Shown here: piece after piece, positions 47,214-56,699 of the stretch
How the letters are laid out: every line of letters starts with the position of its first letter
Position numbering within the stretch: position 1 is the first letter of the stretch
Assembly: GCF_023017165.1 (NCBI RefSeq)
Contig: NZ_JALKBW010000001.1
Location: 2,046,001 to 2,110,000, forward strand
Length of the DNA stretch: 64,000 nucleotides
Source: Gordonia alkaliphila
GTDB lineage: Bacteria; Actinomycetota; Actinomycetes; Mycobacteriales; Mycobacteriaceae
Reading direction: 5' to 3'
The notes under the pieces: model-generated
Databases searched by the model: none
What the model saw: only the letters and a program-made list of their open reading frames with translations
Told to the model about the DNA's origin: nothing
Translations under genes and position numbers: made by a program

Positions 47214-49259
47214 ATGACAACCGCACTTGTTTCCACCGCCACCGCGAGCCCGCGCACCATCCGCAGCGTGCTGGTGGCCAACCGCGGCGAGATCGCCTGC
47301 CGCGTGATCGACACCCTGCGCACCATGGGCATCCGCTCGGTCGCGGTGTACTCCGACGCCGACGCACACGCCCCGCACGTGCGGGCCGCCGACATCGCCG
47401 TCCGACTCGGCCCGGCGCCTGCCGCGCAGAGCTACCTCGACATCGCCAAGGTCGTCGAGGCCGCCCGCGCCACCGGCGCCGATGCCGTGCACCCCGGCTA
47501 CGGCTTCCTCTCCGAGAACCAGGAGTTCGCCGCCGCGCTGGCCGCCGCCGACATCGCGTTCATCGGCCCGCCGGCGCAGGCCATCGCGACCATGGGCGAC
47601 AAGATCACCGCGCGCGCCGCGGTCACCGAACGCGGCGTCCCGGTGGTGCCGGGCCTGTCCCGCCCGGGCCTCACCGACGAGGAACTGATCGCGGCCGCGC
47701 CCGGCATCGGGTTCCCCGTCCTCATCAAGCCGAGCGCGGGCGGCGGCGGCAAGGGCATGCACCGCGTCGACGATCCCGCCGAGCTCCCGGCCGCACTCAT
47801 CACCGCGCGTCGCGAAGCCGCGTCGGCCTTCGGCGACGACGCGCTGTTCCTCGAGCACTTCGTGCTGACCCCGCGCCACATCGAGGTGCAGGTGCTGGCC
47901 GACGAGCACGGCAACGTGATCCACCTCGGCGAGCGCGAGTGCTCGCTGCAGCGCCGCCACCAGAAGGTCATCGAGGAGGCGCCGTCGGCGCTGCTGACCC
48001 CCGAGACGCGCGCCCGCATCGGGGCGGCCGCCTGCGATGCGGCCCGCAGCGTCGGCTACACCGGCGCAGGCACCGTCGAATTCATCGTCTCGGCCTCCGC
48101 GCCCGACGACTTCTACTTCATGGAGATGAACACCCGCCTGCAGGTGGAGCACCCGGTCACCGAGATGGTCACCGGCGTGGACCTGGTGGAGCAGCAGGTG
48201 CGGGTGGCCCGCGGCGAGGTCCTGACCATCGCGCAGGACGACGTGGTGCTCACCGGCCACGCGGTGGAGGCGCGCATCTACGCCGAGGACCCGGCGCAGG
48301 GTTTCCTGCCGACCGGCGGTGCCGTCCGTACGCTGCGGTGGCCCACCGGCCTGGCGTCGCACGTCCGGATCGACTCGGGCATCGACGAGGGCTCGGTGAT
48401 CGGGTCCGACTACGACCCGATGCTGGCCAAGATCATCTGCCACGGCGCCGACCGCACCGAGGCGCTCGACCGGCTCGACGAGGCGCTCGCCGACACCGCG
48501 CTGGTCGGCGTCGGCACCAACATCGACTTCTGCCGCTACGTGCTGGGGCAGCCGCGGGTGCGTGCCGGCGAACTCGACACCGAACTGCTCGACCGCCTCG
48601 TGGTGGACTACGCCGCCCCGACGCCCACTCCCGCCGCCCTGGTGGCCGGCGCGCTCGGCACCCTCGACCTCGGCGACGCCGACGACGTGTGGACCAGCGC
48701 GGTGGCCTTCCGGATCGGCGTGCCGTCGCCCATCGTCACCCGCCTCGTCTGCGACGGTCGGACCTACCGGGTCTCGGCGCTGGTCACCGACTCGGACACC
48801 CGCACCCTGCACGCCGAGGTAACCATCACCGGCGACGACGACGCCGAGGTCTGGCAGGGCACCGTCTACCTCCGTCCGCGCGGCGAGCACGCGGTCACCG
48901 TGCGCTGCAACGGCATCGGCGCCCGCTGGGTGGTCCAGCAGACGTCGTCGACGGCGCGCTGGGTGTCCGGCGAGGACGGCACCTGGGTGATGCAGTTGGC
49001 CCACACCCTGGCCGACACCGACGACGCCGAGGCGGCCGGTGACGTCCGCAGCCCGATGCCGGGCACCGTCGTCGCCGTCCCGGGCGTCGACGGCACCGCG
49101 GTCGCGGCCGGTGATCCGCTGGTGGTGGTCGAGGCCATGAAGATGGAGCACACTCTGCGTGCTCCAGCCGCCGGCGTCGCGTCGATCGCCGTCAAGGTCG
49201 GGCAGAAGGTGGATGCCCAGCAGATGCTGGCGCAGGTCGTCGTCGAGAATGAGGCCTGA
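47214..49259 (+). CDS. accA1: Acyl-CoA carboxylase alpha subunit: biotin carboxylase plus biotin carrier
   Basis: 681 residues. Biotin carboxylase domain (about 15-460): [37 protein letters not shown]-grasp [33 protein letters not shown]-like linker follows (about 480-600), then a C-terminal biotinyl domain with EAMKMEH; the biotinylated Lys is about K643. Works with AccD1 as methylcrotonyl-CoA carboxylase. ATG 47214 gives [20 protein letters not shown]; gap from accD1 is 55 bp. Matches accA1 beside accD1 in M. tuberculosis. Confidence 0.93.
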   Translation: MTTALVSTATASPRTIRSVLVANRGEIACRVIDTLRTMGIRSVAVYSDADAHAPHVRAADIAVRLGPAPAAQSYLDIAKVVEAARATGADAVHPGYGFLSENQEFAAALAAADIAFIGPPAQAIATMGDKITARAAVTERGVPVVPGLSRPGLTDEELIAAAPGIGFPVLIKPSAGGGGKGMHRVDDPAELPAALITARREAASAFGDDALFLEHFVLTPRHIEVQVLADEHGNVIHLGERECSLQRRHQKVIEEAPSALLTPETRARIGAAACDAARSVGYTGAGTVEFIVSASAPDDFYFMEMNTRLQVEHPVTEMVTGVDLVEQQVRVARGEVLTIAQDDVVLTGHAVEARIYAEDPAQGFLPTGGAVRTLRWPTGLASHVRIDSGIDEGSVIGSDYDPMLAKIICHGADRTEALDRLDEALADTALVGVGTNIDFCRYVLGQPRVRAGELDTELLDRLVVDYAAPTPTPAALVAGALGTLDLGDADDVWTSAVAFRIGVPSPIVTRLVCDGRTYRVSALVTDSDTRTLHAEVTITGDDDAEVWQGTVYLRPRGEHAVTVRCNGIGARWVVQQTSSTARWVSGEDGTWVMQLAHTLADTDDAEAAGDVRSPMPGTVVAVPGVDGTAVAAGDPLVVVEAMKMEHTLRAPAAGVASIAVKVGQKVDAQQMLAQVVVENEA

Positions 49260-49347
49260 GTCATTACCCGGCAGTAGGCCGTGTCCACACGCGGTCAGTC
49301 ACTAACGTCAGCCCTAGAAACACCACGATCAAGAAGGTACTTCCCAG

Positions 49348-50496
49348 ATGGAACTGAGCCAGGAATACACCGACCTCATCGGCAGCGTGCGCGACTTCGC
49401 CCAGCAGGTGGTGGCCCCGGTGTCGTACAAGCACGACAAGGAGAAGTCGTTCCCGTACGACGTGGTGAAGCAGATGGGCGAGATGGGCCTGTTCGGCCTG
49501 CCGTTCCCCGAGGAGTACGGCGGCATGGGCGGCGACTACTTCGCCCTGGCGCTTGCGCTCGAAGAACTCGGCAAGGTGGACCAGTCGGTGGCCATCACCC
49601 TGGAGGCCGGCGTCGGCCTCGGCGCCATGCCCATCTACAAGTTCGGCACCGAGGAGCAGAAACAGCGGTGGCTGCCCGACCTCGCCGAGGGCAAGCGGCT
49701 GGCCGGCTTCGGACTCACCGAACCGGGCGCGGGCAGCGACGCCGGCGCAACCGCCACCACCGCCGTCGAGGACGGCGACGAATGGGTGATCAACGGCGGC
49801 AAGCAGTTCATCACCAACTCCGGCACCGACATCACCTCGCTGGTCACCGTCACCGCGGTCACCGGCACCCGCCCGGACGGCGGCAAGGAGATCTCCACCA
49901 TCATCGTGCCCGCGGGCACGCCCGGCTTCGTCGCGGAACCGGCCTACGACAAGGTCGGCTGGAACGCCTCGGACACCCATCCGCTGAGTTTCACCGACGT
50001 CCGGGTGCCGCGGGAGAACCTGCTGGGCACGCGCGGCCGCGGCTACGCCAACTTCCTGTCCATCCTCGACGAGGGACGCATCGCGATCGCCGGTCTGGCC
50101 ACCGGTGTGGCGCAGGGCTGCGTCGACGAGTCGATCAAGTACGCCGCCGAGCGGCAGTCGTTCGGCAAGTCGATCGACCAGTACCAGTCGATCTCGTTCG
50201 CGATCGCGCGGATGGAGGCCCGGGCCTTCGCGGCGCGCACCGCCTACTACGACGCCGCGGCGAAGATGCTGGCGGGCAAGCCCTTCAAGAAGGAGGCCTC
50301 CATCGCCAAGATGATCTCCAGCGAGGCCGCGATGGACAACGCGCGCATGGCCACGCAGATCCACGGCGGCTACGGCTTCATGAACGAGTACACGGTGTCG
50401 CGGCACTACCGCGACTCCAAGATCCTGGAGATCGGCGAAGGCACCACCGAGGTGCAGCTCATGCTGATCGCGCGCTCGCTCGGACTGCCGGCATGA
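49348..50496 (+). CDS. fadE19: Acyl-CoA dehydrogenase, FadE19/isovaleryl-CoA type
   Basis: 382 residues. FAD flavoenzyme: GLFGLPFPEEYGGMGGDYFA, GLTEPGAGSDAGATATTAV, GGKQFITNSG, RQSFGKSIDQYQSISFAIA and the C-terminal RDSKILEIGEGTTEVQLMLI, whose EGT glutamate is the catalytic base in the short-chain class. By position between accA1 and the MaoC-like gene it corresponds to FadE19, so isovaleryl-CoA (or 2-methylbutyryl-CoA) is the likely substrate. AAGAAGG lies before the ATG. The 88-bp gap before it has a TAACGT box, so it may have an extra promoter. Confidence 0.9.
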   Translation: MELSQEYTDLIGSVRDFAQQVVAPVSYKHDKEKSFPYDVVKQMGEMGLFGLPFPEEYGGMGGDYFALALALEELGKVDQSVAITLEAGVGLGAMPIYKFGTEEQKQRWLPDLAEGKRLAGFGLTEPGAGSDAGATATTAVEDGDEWVINGGKQFITNSGTDITSLVTVTAVTGTRPDGGKEISTIIVPAGTPGFVAEPAYDKVGWNASDTHPLSFTDVRVPRENLLGTRGRGYANFLSILDEGRIAIAGLATGVAQGCVDESIKYAAERQSFGKSIDQYQSISFAIARMEARAFAARTAYYDAAAKMLAGKPFKKEASIAKMISSEAAMDNARMATQIHGGYGFMNEYTVSRHYRDSKILEIGEGTTEVQLMLIARSLGLPA

Positions 50497-50996
50497 GCGC
50501 CGACGCCGCCTCGTCCGGCGTGCGCATCACCCAGCGCGGCCTGTGGTTCGAGGAATTCGAAGTCGGCGCGATCTACGAGCACCGGCCGGGCCGCACCCTC
50601 ACCGAGGCCGACAACGTCCTGTTCACCACGCTGACCATGAACACCCAGGCGCTGCACCTGGATGCGGCGTGGTCGGCGGCCCAGCCCGGATTCGACGGCC
50701 AGCGCCTGATCAACTCGATGCTGACGCTGTCGACGATCGTCGGCCTGTCGGTGGCGCAGCTGACGCAGGGCACCCTGGTGGCCAACCTCGGGTTCTCCGA
50801 CATCGCCTTCCCCGCACCGATGTTCGCCGGCGACACGCTGTACGCGGAGACCGAGTGCACCGGCAAGCGCGTGTCCACGTCGCGGCCGGGGGAGGGTGTG
50901 GTGTCGCTGACCCACATCGGCCGCAATCAGCACGGCGTCGTGGTGGCCCGTGCCTCCCGTTCCACCCTGGTACGTCTCGATCCCGAAGGACAATGA
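50493..50996 (+). CDS. MaoC-family acyl-CoA hydratase, probable 3-methylglutaconyl-CoA/itaconyl-CoA hydratase
   Basis: 167 residues. Single hot-dog MaoC-like domain. Hydratase-2 catalytic Asp and His lie in YEHRPGRTLTEADNVLFTTL and NTQALHLDAAW; the end reads NQHGVVVARASRSTLVR. Coupled to fadE19 (ATGA) and to the CitE gene (ATGA). The M. tuberculosis gene in this place (Rv2499c) hydrates itaconyl- and 3-methylglutaconyl-CoA ahead of the Rv2498c lyase, so the same pairing is expected here. Confidence 0.88.
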   Translation: MSADAASSGVRITQRGLWFEEFEVGAIYEHRPGRTLTEADNVLFTTLTMNTQALHLDAAWSAAQPGFDGQRLINSMLTLSTIVGLSVAQLTQGTLVANLGFSDIAFPAPMFAGDTLYAETECTGKRVSTSRPGEGVVSLTHIGRNQHGVVVARASRSTLVRLDPEGQ

Positions 50997-51847
50997 TGAC
51001 CGACGCCCCCACTGAGTACGGCTGGCTCCCGGCCGGACCGGCCCTGCTGTTCTGCCCGGCCGACCGACCCGAGCGCTACGCGAAGGCGGCCGAGCGCGCC
51101 GACGTGGTGATCCTCGATCTCGAGGACGCCGTGTCCCCGGAGAACAAGGCCGCCGCCCGCCAGGCGCTGGTCGACACCCCGCTGGATCCGGCGCGCGTAG
51201 TGGTGCGCGTCAACGCGGCCGACACCGCCGAGCACGCCGCCGACCTGGCCGCCCTGGCACAGACCGAGTACCGCGTGATCATGCTGGCCAAGGCGCAGGA
51301 CGCGGCCGTCGTCGCCGGACTCGACTACTCGGTGGTCGCCCTCATCGAGACCCCGCTGGGGGTGGTGCGCTGCGAGGAGATCGCCGCGGTCGACAACTGC
51401 GTGGGCCTGATGTGGGGCGCCGAGGATCTCGTCGTCGGCTTGGGCGGCAAGTCCAGTCGGTTCGGCGACTCCGAGCCCGGGGCCGGCGCCTACCGCGACG
51501 TCCCGCGCTTCGCGCGGGCCCGCGTCCGCCTGGCCGCCGGCGCCTTCGGCAAGGCCGCCATCGACGCGGTGCACGTCGACATCGCCGACGTGGTCGGCCT
51601 GGACCTGGAGGTCCGCGACGCCGTGGCCCTCGGCTTCGCCGGTACCGCCTGCATCCACCCGTCGCAGGCCAAAGTGGTCCGCGACGGTTACGCGCCGTCC
51701 CCGCAGGAAGTGGCGTGGGCGCGGCGTCTGCTCGCCGCCGCCGAGGAGTTCCGCGGCGGAGTGTTCGCATTCGAAGGACAGATGGTCGACGCGCCCGTCT
51801 TCGGACAGGCGGTCGCGGTGCTGCGCCGCGTCGGAGAGGAACTGTGA
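50993..51847 (+). CDS. citE: CitE-like beta-hydroxyacyl-CoA lyase (HMG-CoA / citramalyl-CoA lyase type)
   Basis: 284 residues. HpcH/HpaI-citrate lyase beta TIM barrel: LFCPADRPERYAKAAERADV, VILDLEDAVSPENK, VVRVNAADT, ALIETPLGVVRCEEI, MWGAEDLVVGLGGKSSRFGD with the Mg-binding Glu and Asp, GTACIHPSQ and the C-terminal lid FEGQMVDAPVFGQAV. Its orthologue Rv2498c cleaves D-HMG-CoA and citramalyl-CoA in leucine and itaconate breakdown. No CitD or CitF is present, so not citrate lyase. Two consecutive ATGs at 50993. Confidence 0.9.
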   Translation: MMTDAPTEYGWLPAGPALLFCPADRPERYAKAAERADVVILDLEDAVSPENKAAARQALVDTPLDPARVVVRVNAADTAEHAADLAALAQTEYRVIMLAKAQDAAVVAGLDYSVVALIETPLGVVRCEEIAAVDNCVGLMWGAEDLVVGLGGKSSRFGDSEPGAGAYRDVPRFARARVRLAAGAFGKAAIDAVHVDIADVVGLDLEVRDAVALGFAGTACIHPSQAKVVRDGYAPSPQEVAWARRLLAAAEEFRGGVFAFEGQMVDAPVFGQAVAVLRRVGEEL

Positions 51848-53487
51848 TGAGCGAACTGTCGTACGCCAAGGGCGAGAGCACCCCGGCGCTGCTGGAAGAC
51901 ACCATCGGTGTCACGCTCGCGAAAACCGCTGCCGCGCACCCGGATTCGATGGCGTTGATCGACGCGGCCGCCGACGACGGGGCGGGCCGCCAGTGGACCT
52001 ACGCCGAGTTCCACGCGCAGGTGCGCGCGCTCGCCGCCGGCCTGCGTCGACTGGGCATGGTGCCCGGCGATCGGCTGGCGCTGTGGGCGCCGAACCGGTG
52101 GGAGTGGGTGATGACCCAGTTCGCGGCGGCCGAGGCCGGCGTCGTCCTGGTGGTGCTCAACCCGTCGTACCGTCGGCACGAGGTGGCCTACGCACTCAAC
52201 CAGTCCGGCGCGTCGGTGGCCTTGTCGGCCACCGCATTCCGCGATTCGGCCTACGCGCAGATGCTCGACGACGTGCGGGCCGAGGTGCCCGAACTGCGGA
52301 CCGTGATCCTGTTCGAGTCGCCGGAGTTCGACGAACTGCTGGTCCCGCCGACCGAGTCCGAGCTCGACGAGCTGGCTGCGGCCGCGGCCACGCTGCGCGC
52401 CGAGGATCCGATCAACATCCAGTACACGTCGGGCACCACCGGCAACCCGAAGGGCGTCACGCTCTCGCACCGCAACATCGGCAACAACGGCTACCTGGTA
52501 GGCGAGCTGCTCGAGTACACCGCGGACGACTCCATCTGCACGCCGGTGCCGTACTACCACTGCTTCGGCATGGTGATGGCCAACCTGGCGGCCACCTCGC
52601 ACGGTGCCACCATGGTGATCCCGGCGCCGGCCTTCGATCCGGCCGCCACCCTGGCGGCGGTGGAGAAGTACCGCTGCACCAGCCTGTACGGCGTGCCGAC
52701 CATGTTCATCGCCGAACTCGCGCTGCTCGACTCCGGTCGGACGTTCGACCTGAGTTCGCTGCGCACCGGCATCATGGCCGGCTCCACCTGCCCCGAGTCG
52801 GTGATGCGTCGGGTGCTCGACGAGATGCACATGTCGCAGGTGTCGATCTGCTACGGCATGACCGAGACCAGCCCGGTGTCCACGCAGACCCGCATGGACG
52901 ATCCGCTGGAACTGCGCGTCGGCACCGTGGGCCGAGTGGGCCCGCACCTGGAGATCCAGGTGGTGGATCCGGCGACCGGCGAGCAACTGCCGCGCGGCGA
53001 GGCCGGCGAGCTGTGCACCCGCGGTTACTCGGTGATGCTCGGCTACCGCAACGATCCGGTGAAGACCGCCGAGGCGATCACCGACGACGGCTGGATGCGC
53101 ACCGGTGACCTCGCGGTGATGGGCGACGACGGCTATGTCCGCATCACCGGCCGCATCAAGGACCTGGTGATCCGCGGTGGCGAGAACATCTACCCGCGCG
53201 AGGTGGAGGAGTTCCTCTACACCCACCCGGACATCGTCGACGCGCAGGTGATCGGGGTGCCCGACGAGAAGTACGGCGAGGAACTGATGGTCTGGGTGCA
53301 GTTGCGCGAGGGCGCTGCGCCGATGACCGCGGAGAGTCTGCGCGAGTTCGCCACCGGCTCCATCTCCCGCCACAAGATCCCCAAGTACGTGCATATCGTC
53401 GACAGCTTCCCGATGACCGTGACCGGCAAGGTGCGCAAGGTGGAGATGCGCGAGCAGGCCATCGACCTCCTCGGCCTCGAGCCGTAA
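51847..53487 (+). CDS. AMP-binding acyl-CoA synthetase, FadD35-like
   Basis: 546 residues. ANL superfamily: YTSGTTGNPKGVTLSHRNIG, YGMTETSPVSTQTRM, GWMRTGDLAVMGDDGY, GRIKDLVIRGGENIYPREVE and catalytic C-terminal Lys in TVTGKVRKVEMRE. Activates a carboxylic acid via an acyl-adenylate. In M. tuberculosis fadD35 sits in the equivalent cluster; likely substrates are isovalerate or related short/branched acids, which is inference. ATG at 51847 shares its A with the citE stop (TGATG). Confidence 0.9.
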   Translation: MSELSYAKGESTPALLEDTIGVTLAKTAAAHPDSMALIDAAADDGAGRQWTYAEFHAQVRALAAGLRRLGMVPGDRLALWAPNRWEWVMTQFAAAEAGVVLVVLNPSYRRHEVAYALNQSGASVALSATAFRDSAYAQMLDDVRAEVPELRTVILFESPEFDELLVPPTESELDELAAAAATLRAEDPINIQYTSGTTGNPKGVTLSHRNIGNNGYLVGELLEYTADDSICTPVPYYHCFGMVMANLAATSHGATMVIPAPAFDPAATLAAVEKYRCTSLYGVPTMFIAELALLDSGRTFDLSSLRTGIMAGSTCPESVMRRVLDEMHMSQVSICYGMTETSPVSTQTRMDDPLELRVGTVGRVGPHLEIQVVDPATGEQLPRGEAGELCTRGYSVMLGYRNDPVKTAEAITDDGWMRTGDLAVMGDDGYVRITGRIKDLVIRGGENIYPREVEEFLYTHPDIVDAQVIGVPDEKYGEELMVWVQLREGAAPMTAESLREFATGSISRHKIPKYVHIVDSFPMTVTGKVRKVEMREQAIDLLGLEP

Positions 53488-53516
53488 ACACCTGTGTAGA
53501 GAGTGAAGTAGGACCC

Positions 53517-55475
53517 ATGAGTGAGCACCCCGCCGCCTCGGCGACACCCTATGAGCAGTTCGTCGCCCAGCTCCGCGAGCGGACCGGTCGCACACTGTCG
53601 TCGTACGACGACGTGTGGCAGTACTCGGTGACCGAGCTGCCCGGCTTCTGGCGCGCCGTGTGGGACTTCTTCGACCTCGACGACGTCGCCGCCGAGCCGC
53701 TCGCCGACGGCGACGCGGCAGTGCTGGCCGATGCGGTGATGCCGGATGCCGCCTGGTTCCCCGGGGTTCGGTTGAACTACGTCGATGCGGTCCTGCGCAA
53801 TTGCGATCGGGACGGCGCCGCGATCGTCGGGCTCGACGAGGCCGGCAACCGCACCGAGATCGCCTGGCGCGAGCTGCCGGGCCTGGTGGCCGCGGTCGCG
53901 GCGGCGCTCGCCGACGCCGGGATCGGGGAGGGCGATGTGGTCGCCGCCTACCTGCCCGACATTCCGGAAGCCGCGATCGCTTTCCTGGCCACGGCGTCGC
54001 TCGGCGCGATCTGGTCGGGCTGCGGCCAGGACTACGCGCCCGAGGGTGCGGCCGGCCGCTTGGAGCAGTTGCGCCCGAAGGCCCTGTTCACCTGCGCCGG
54101 TTACCGCTTCAACGGCAAGGACGTCGACAAACGGGCCGAGAGCGCCGAACTGGCCGGGCTCCTCGAGGACGTGGTCCTGCACATCCAGGTCGGCGCCGAG
54201 GACAGCGCGGCCGAGACAGCGTGGTCCGCCGTCGTCACCGACACCTCGCGCACGATGCCGTCGGTGAAGGTGGCCGCCGACCATCCGCTGTGGGTGCTGT
54301 TCTCCTCCGGCACCACCGGCCGCCCGAAGGGCATCGTGCACGGGCACGGCGGCGTCCTGGTGGAGCACTTGAAGGAAACGGCCCTGCACTGCGGGCTCGA
54401 CTCGAAGTCGGTCTTCTTCTGGCACACGGCGCTCAGCTGGATGATGTGGAACTACCAGGTGGCCGGGCTGCTGGTGGGTGCGCGGATCGTCACCTACAGC
54501 GGCTCGCCGCTGTACCCGGACGCCGACCGGCTGTGGCAGATCGTCGCCGACGAGCACGTCACCTTCTTCGGCACCAGTCCCGGACAGCTCAACGCCTCGC
54601 GCAAGGCCGGGTTGGTGCCCGGCCGCGACCATGATCTGTCGGCTCTCGCCACGCTCGGCAGCACCGGATCCACCCTGCCCGCCGACCTGTTCGAGTGGGT
54701 GTACCAGAACGTCGACGCCGGCCTGCCGATCTCGTCGGTCAGCGGCGGCACCGACATCGTCAGCGCCTTCGCCGGTGGCAGCGACGGCGTGCCGGTGGTG
54801 GCTGGCGAACTGTCGGTGCGCCATCTCGGCGTCGCGCTCGAGAGCTGGTCGCCGGATGCGCAGCCGCTGATCGGCGAGGTGGGCGAGCTGGTGGTCACCG
54901 CGCCGATGCCGTCCATGCCGATCTCGTTCTGGAACGACGACGACCAGGCCCGCTACCGCGCCGCCTACTTCGACCACGAATGGGACCGTCCGCTGCCGCA
55001 TCCGGTGTGGCGGCACGGCGACTGGGTCACCGTCACCGACCGCGGCTCGCTGCTGTTCCACGGCCGCAGTGATGCCACCTTGAACCGGCACGGCATCCGG
55101 ATGGGGTCGGCCGACATCTACGAGGTGGTCGAGGGCGTCGAGCAGATCGCCGAGGCCTTCGTGCTGGGCGTCGACGGTCCGGACGGCGCCTACTGGATGC
55201 CGATGTTCGTGACCCTGGTGCCCGGCGCCGAGCTCACCGACGAACTGGTCAAGCAGGTGGCCGCGGACGTCAAGACGCGACTGTCGCCGCGGCACGTCCC
55301 GGACGAGATCATCGTGGCCCCGGGCATTCCGCACACCCGCACCGGCAAGAAGCTGGAGGTGCCGGTCACCGCGATTCTGGCCGGGCGCGACGACGTGAAC
55401 GTCGACCCGAAGTCGATCGACGACCCGGACCTGATCGACTGGTATCGCGAGCGCGGCGCCGCCCATCGTTGGTGA
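53517..55475 (+). CDS. Acetoacetyl-CoA synthetase (acetoacetate-CoA ligase)
   Basis: 652 residues, the expected length. N-terminal family feature YSVTELPGFWRAVWDFFDL, then WFPGVRLNYVDAVL, FSSGTTGRPKGIVHGHGGVL, SVSGGTDIVSAFAGG, LNRHGIRMGSADIYEVVEGV and the catalytic Lys region PHTRTGKKLEVPV. The SGGTDI motif and N-terminus separate acetoacetate ligases from acetyl-CoA synthetases. It converts the acetoacetate released by the CitE-type lyase to acetoacetyl-CoA. M. tuberculosis has ScoA/ScoB in this cluster, so this looks like a functional substitute. AGTAGGA before the ATG; 29 bp after the fadD35-like gene. Confidence 0.93.
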   Translation: MSEHPAASATPYEQFVAQLRERTGRTLSSYDDVWQYSVTELPGFWRAVWDFFDLDDVAAEPLADGDAAVLADAVMPDAAWFPGVRLNYVDAVLRNCDRDGAAIVGLDEAGNRTEIAWRELPGLVAAVAAALADAGIGEGDVVAAYLPDIPEAAIAFLATASLGAIWSGCGQDYAPEGAAGRLEQLRPKALFTCAGYRFNGKDVDKRAESAELAGLLEDVVLHIQVGAEDSAAETAWSAVVTDTSRTMPSVKVAADHPLWVLFSSGTTGRPKGIVHGHGGVLVEHLKETALHCGLDSKSVFFWHTALSWMMWNYQVAGLLVGARIVTYSGSPLYPDADRLWQIVADEHVTFFGTSPGQLNASRKAGLVPGRDHDLSALATLGSTGSTLPADLFEWVYQNVDAGLPISSVSGGTDIVSAFAGGSDGVPVVAGELSVRHLGVALESWSPDAQPLIGEVGELVVTAPMPSMPISFWNDDDQARYRAAYFDHEWDRPLPHPVWRHGDWVTVTDRGSLLFHGRSDATLNRHGIRMGSADIYEVVEGVEQIAEAFVLGVDGPDGAYWMPMFVTLVPGAELTDELVKQVAADVKTRLSPRHVPDEIIVAPGIPHTRTGKKLEVPVTAILAGRDDVNVDPKSIDDPDLIDWYRERGAAHRW

Positions 55476-55584
55476 CGTATCGCTGCGCCGGAACGACGCG
55501 CCGCGAGGTGTCTGTACTAGCGTGGATGCAGTTCGCGGGTCATCGTTGACGACGGTGGCCGTTCCTCAAGCCAGGAGAACCTCT

Positions 55585-56550
55585 GTGACTTATCCGCAAG
55601 GCCCGAGCTACGGCCAGGGCGATTCCGGTCAAGGCCAGCAGTACGGCACCGGCCAGTACGGTCAGCAGCAGTACGGCCAGCAGGCCCAGCAGCAGTACGG
55701 CCAGCAGCAGTACGGTCAGCAGCAGCAGTACGCCGCGCCCAAGCCGCCGTCGCAGGGCTTGCCGCACAACACGCCGATGATCCTGTCGGCAGTGGTGGGC
55801 GCCCTCGGCGTGATCATGCTGTTCTGCGGCTTCATGCCGGCTGTCACGGCCGGGGGCCGCCGCACCAGCGAATCCATCAAGCTCTTCGACACGCTCTACG
55901 TGGCGCCGTGGATCATCTTCGCCGTGGCAGGCATTCTGGCGCTCCTCACCCTGGTGGCCGGCGCGACCAAGCAGTTGGTCGCCGGAATCGCCGCGCTGAG
56001 CATCACCGCGGCCATGGTCACGATCTTCATGTTCGCGGGCTCGGACGCCTGGGAAGGCGCCGACACCGGTGCCGGTGCCATCGTGCTGCTGATCTTCACC
56101 GTGGTCGGCGCGCTGGCAGCGGTCGGTTGGCTGCTGGTGGAGGCCGAGTACCTCAAGACCGCACCGGCCCCGAGCGCTGCGGCGCCTGCCGCTGCCGCAC
56201 CGGCCGCCTACGGCAGTGCGGCACCCGCCGCGTCGTACGGTCAGCCGGCCACCCCGGCCTACGACCAGAGTGCGCCGTCGACCAGCTCCTACGGTGCTGC
56301 GCCCTCGTACGGTTCGACCCCCTCCTACGGTTCGACCCCCTCGTACGGCTCGGGCCCCGCGCACGACGCCGCGACCTCGGTGACCGGCAGCGACGCTGCG
56401 ACCACCTACAACCCGCTGCCGACCGCCGGCCAGTCGTCGGATCCGGGCACCCCGGCCGATGACAGCTCGGCGACCACCTTCTTCGGTCTGCCCGACACGT
56501 CGGCGTCCACCGAGACCTCGGGTGAGAGCTCGGACGGCACCAGCAAGTAG
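55585..56550 (+). CDS. Rv0954-like (DUF5336, 34-kDa antigen family) membrane protein
   Basis: 321 residues. A Gln/Tyr/Gly repeat region at about 5-55 (units such as QQQYGQQ), four membrane segments between about 68 and 190 (MILSAVVGALGVIMLFCGFM, PWIIFAVAGILALLTLVAGA, LVAGIAALSITAAMVTIFMF, IVLLIFTVVGALAAVGWLLV), then a long cytoplasmic Ala/Ser/Pro/Tyr tail with SYGSTP repeats. This matches the layout of Rv0954, and perM, purN and purH follow as in M. tuberculosis. GTG 55585 with AGGAG 8 nt upstream; the frame to 55522 has no start signal. Homologues have been linked to the division site. Confidence 0.85.
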   Translation: MTYPQGPSYGQGDSGQGQQYGTGQYGQQQYGQQAQQQYGQQQYGQQQQYAAPKPPSQGLPHNTPMILSAVVGALGVIMLFCGFMPAVTAGGRRTSESIKLFDTLYVAPWIIFAVAGILALLTLVAGATKQLVAGIAALSITAAMVTIFMFAGSDAWEGADTGAGAIVLLIFTVVGALAAVGWLLVEAEYLKTAPAPSAAAPAAAAPAAYGSAAPAASYGQPATPAYDQSAPSTSSYGAAPSYGSTPSYGSTPSYGSGPAHDAATSVTGSDAATTYNPLPTAGQSSDPGTPADDSSATTFFGLPDTSASTETSGESSDGTSK

Positions 56551-56575
56551 GCTGCCGCGCACCGGCAGTATCTTC

Positions 56576-56614
56576 GCCGAACGCCGTCGCCCCGCCGGGG
56601 CGGCGGCGTTCGGC
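56576..56614 (+). terminator. Terminator hairpin after the Rv0954-like gene
   Basis: 18-bp stem (56576-56593 and 56597-56614) with a single T-G wobble and a 3-nt loop, starting 25 bp after the stop codon. Separates this gene from perM. Confidence 0.75.
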
Positions 56615-56699
56615 ATCCCCGCCCAGCGCCGATCACAATTTCGGTCGCTGCGGCGTGGCCCCTTCGAGCGCGCCGTCGGACGTGCCACCCTCGATAGCG

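Noticed and set aside
50993-51847. Citrate lyase beta subunit
   Set aside because: No citD/citF genes; position in a leucine block and single-subunit form fit a beta-hydroxyacyl-CoA lyase.
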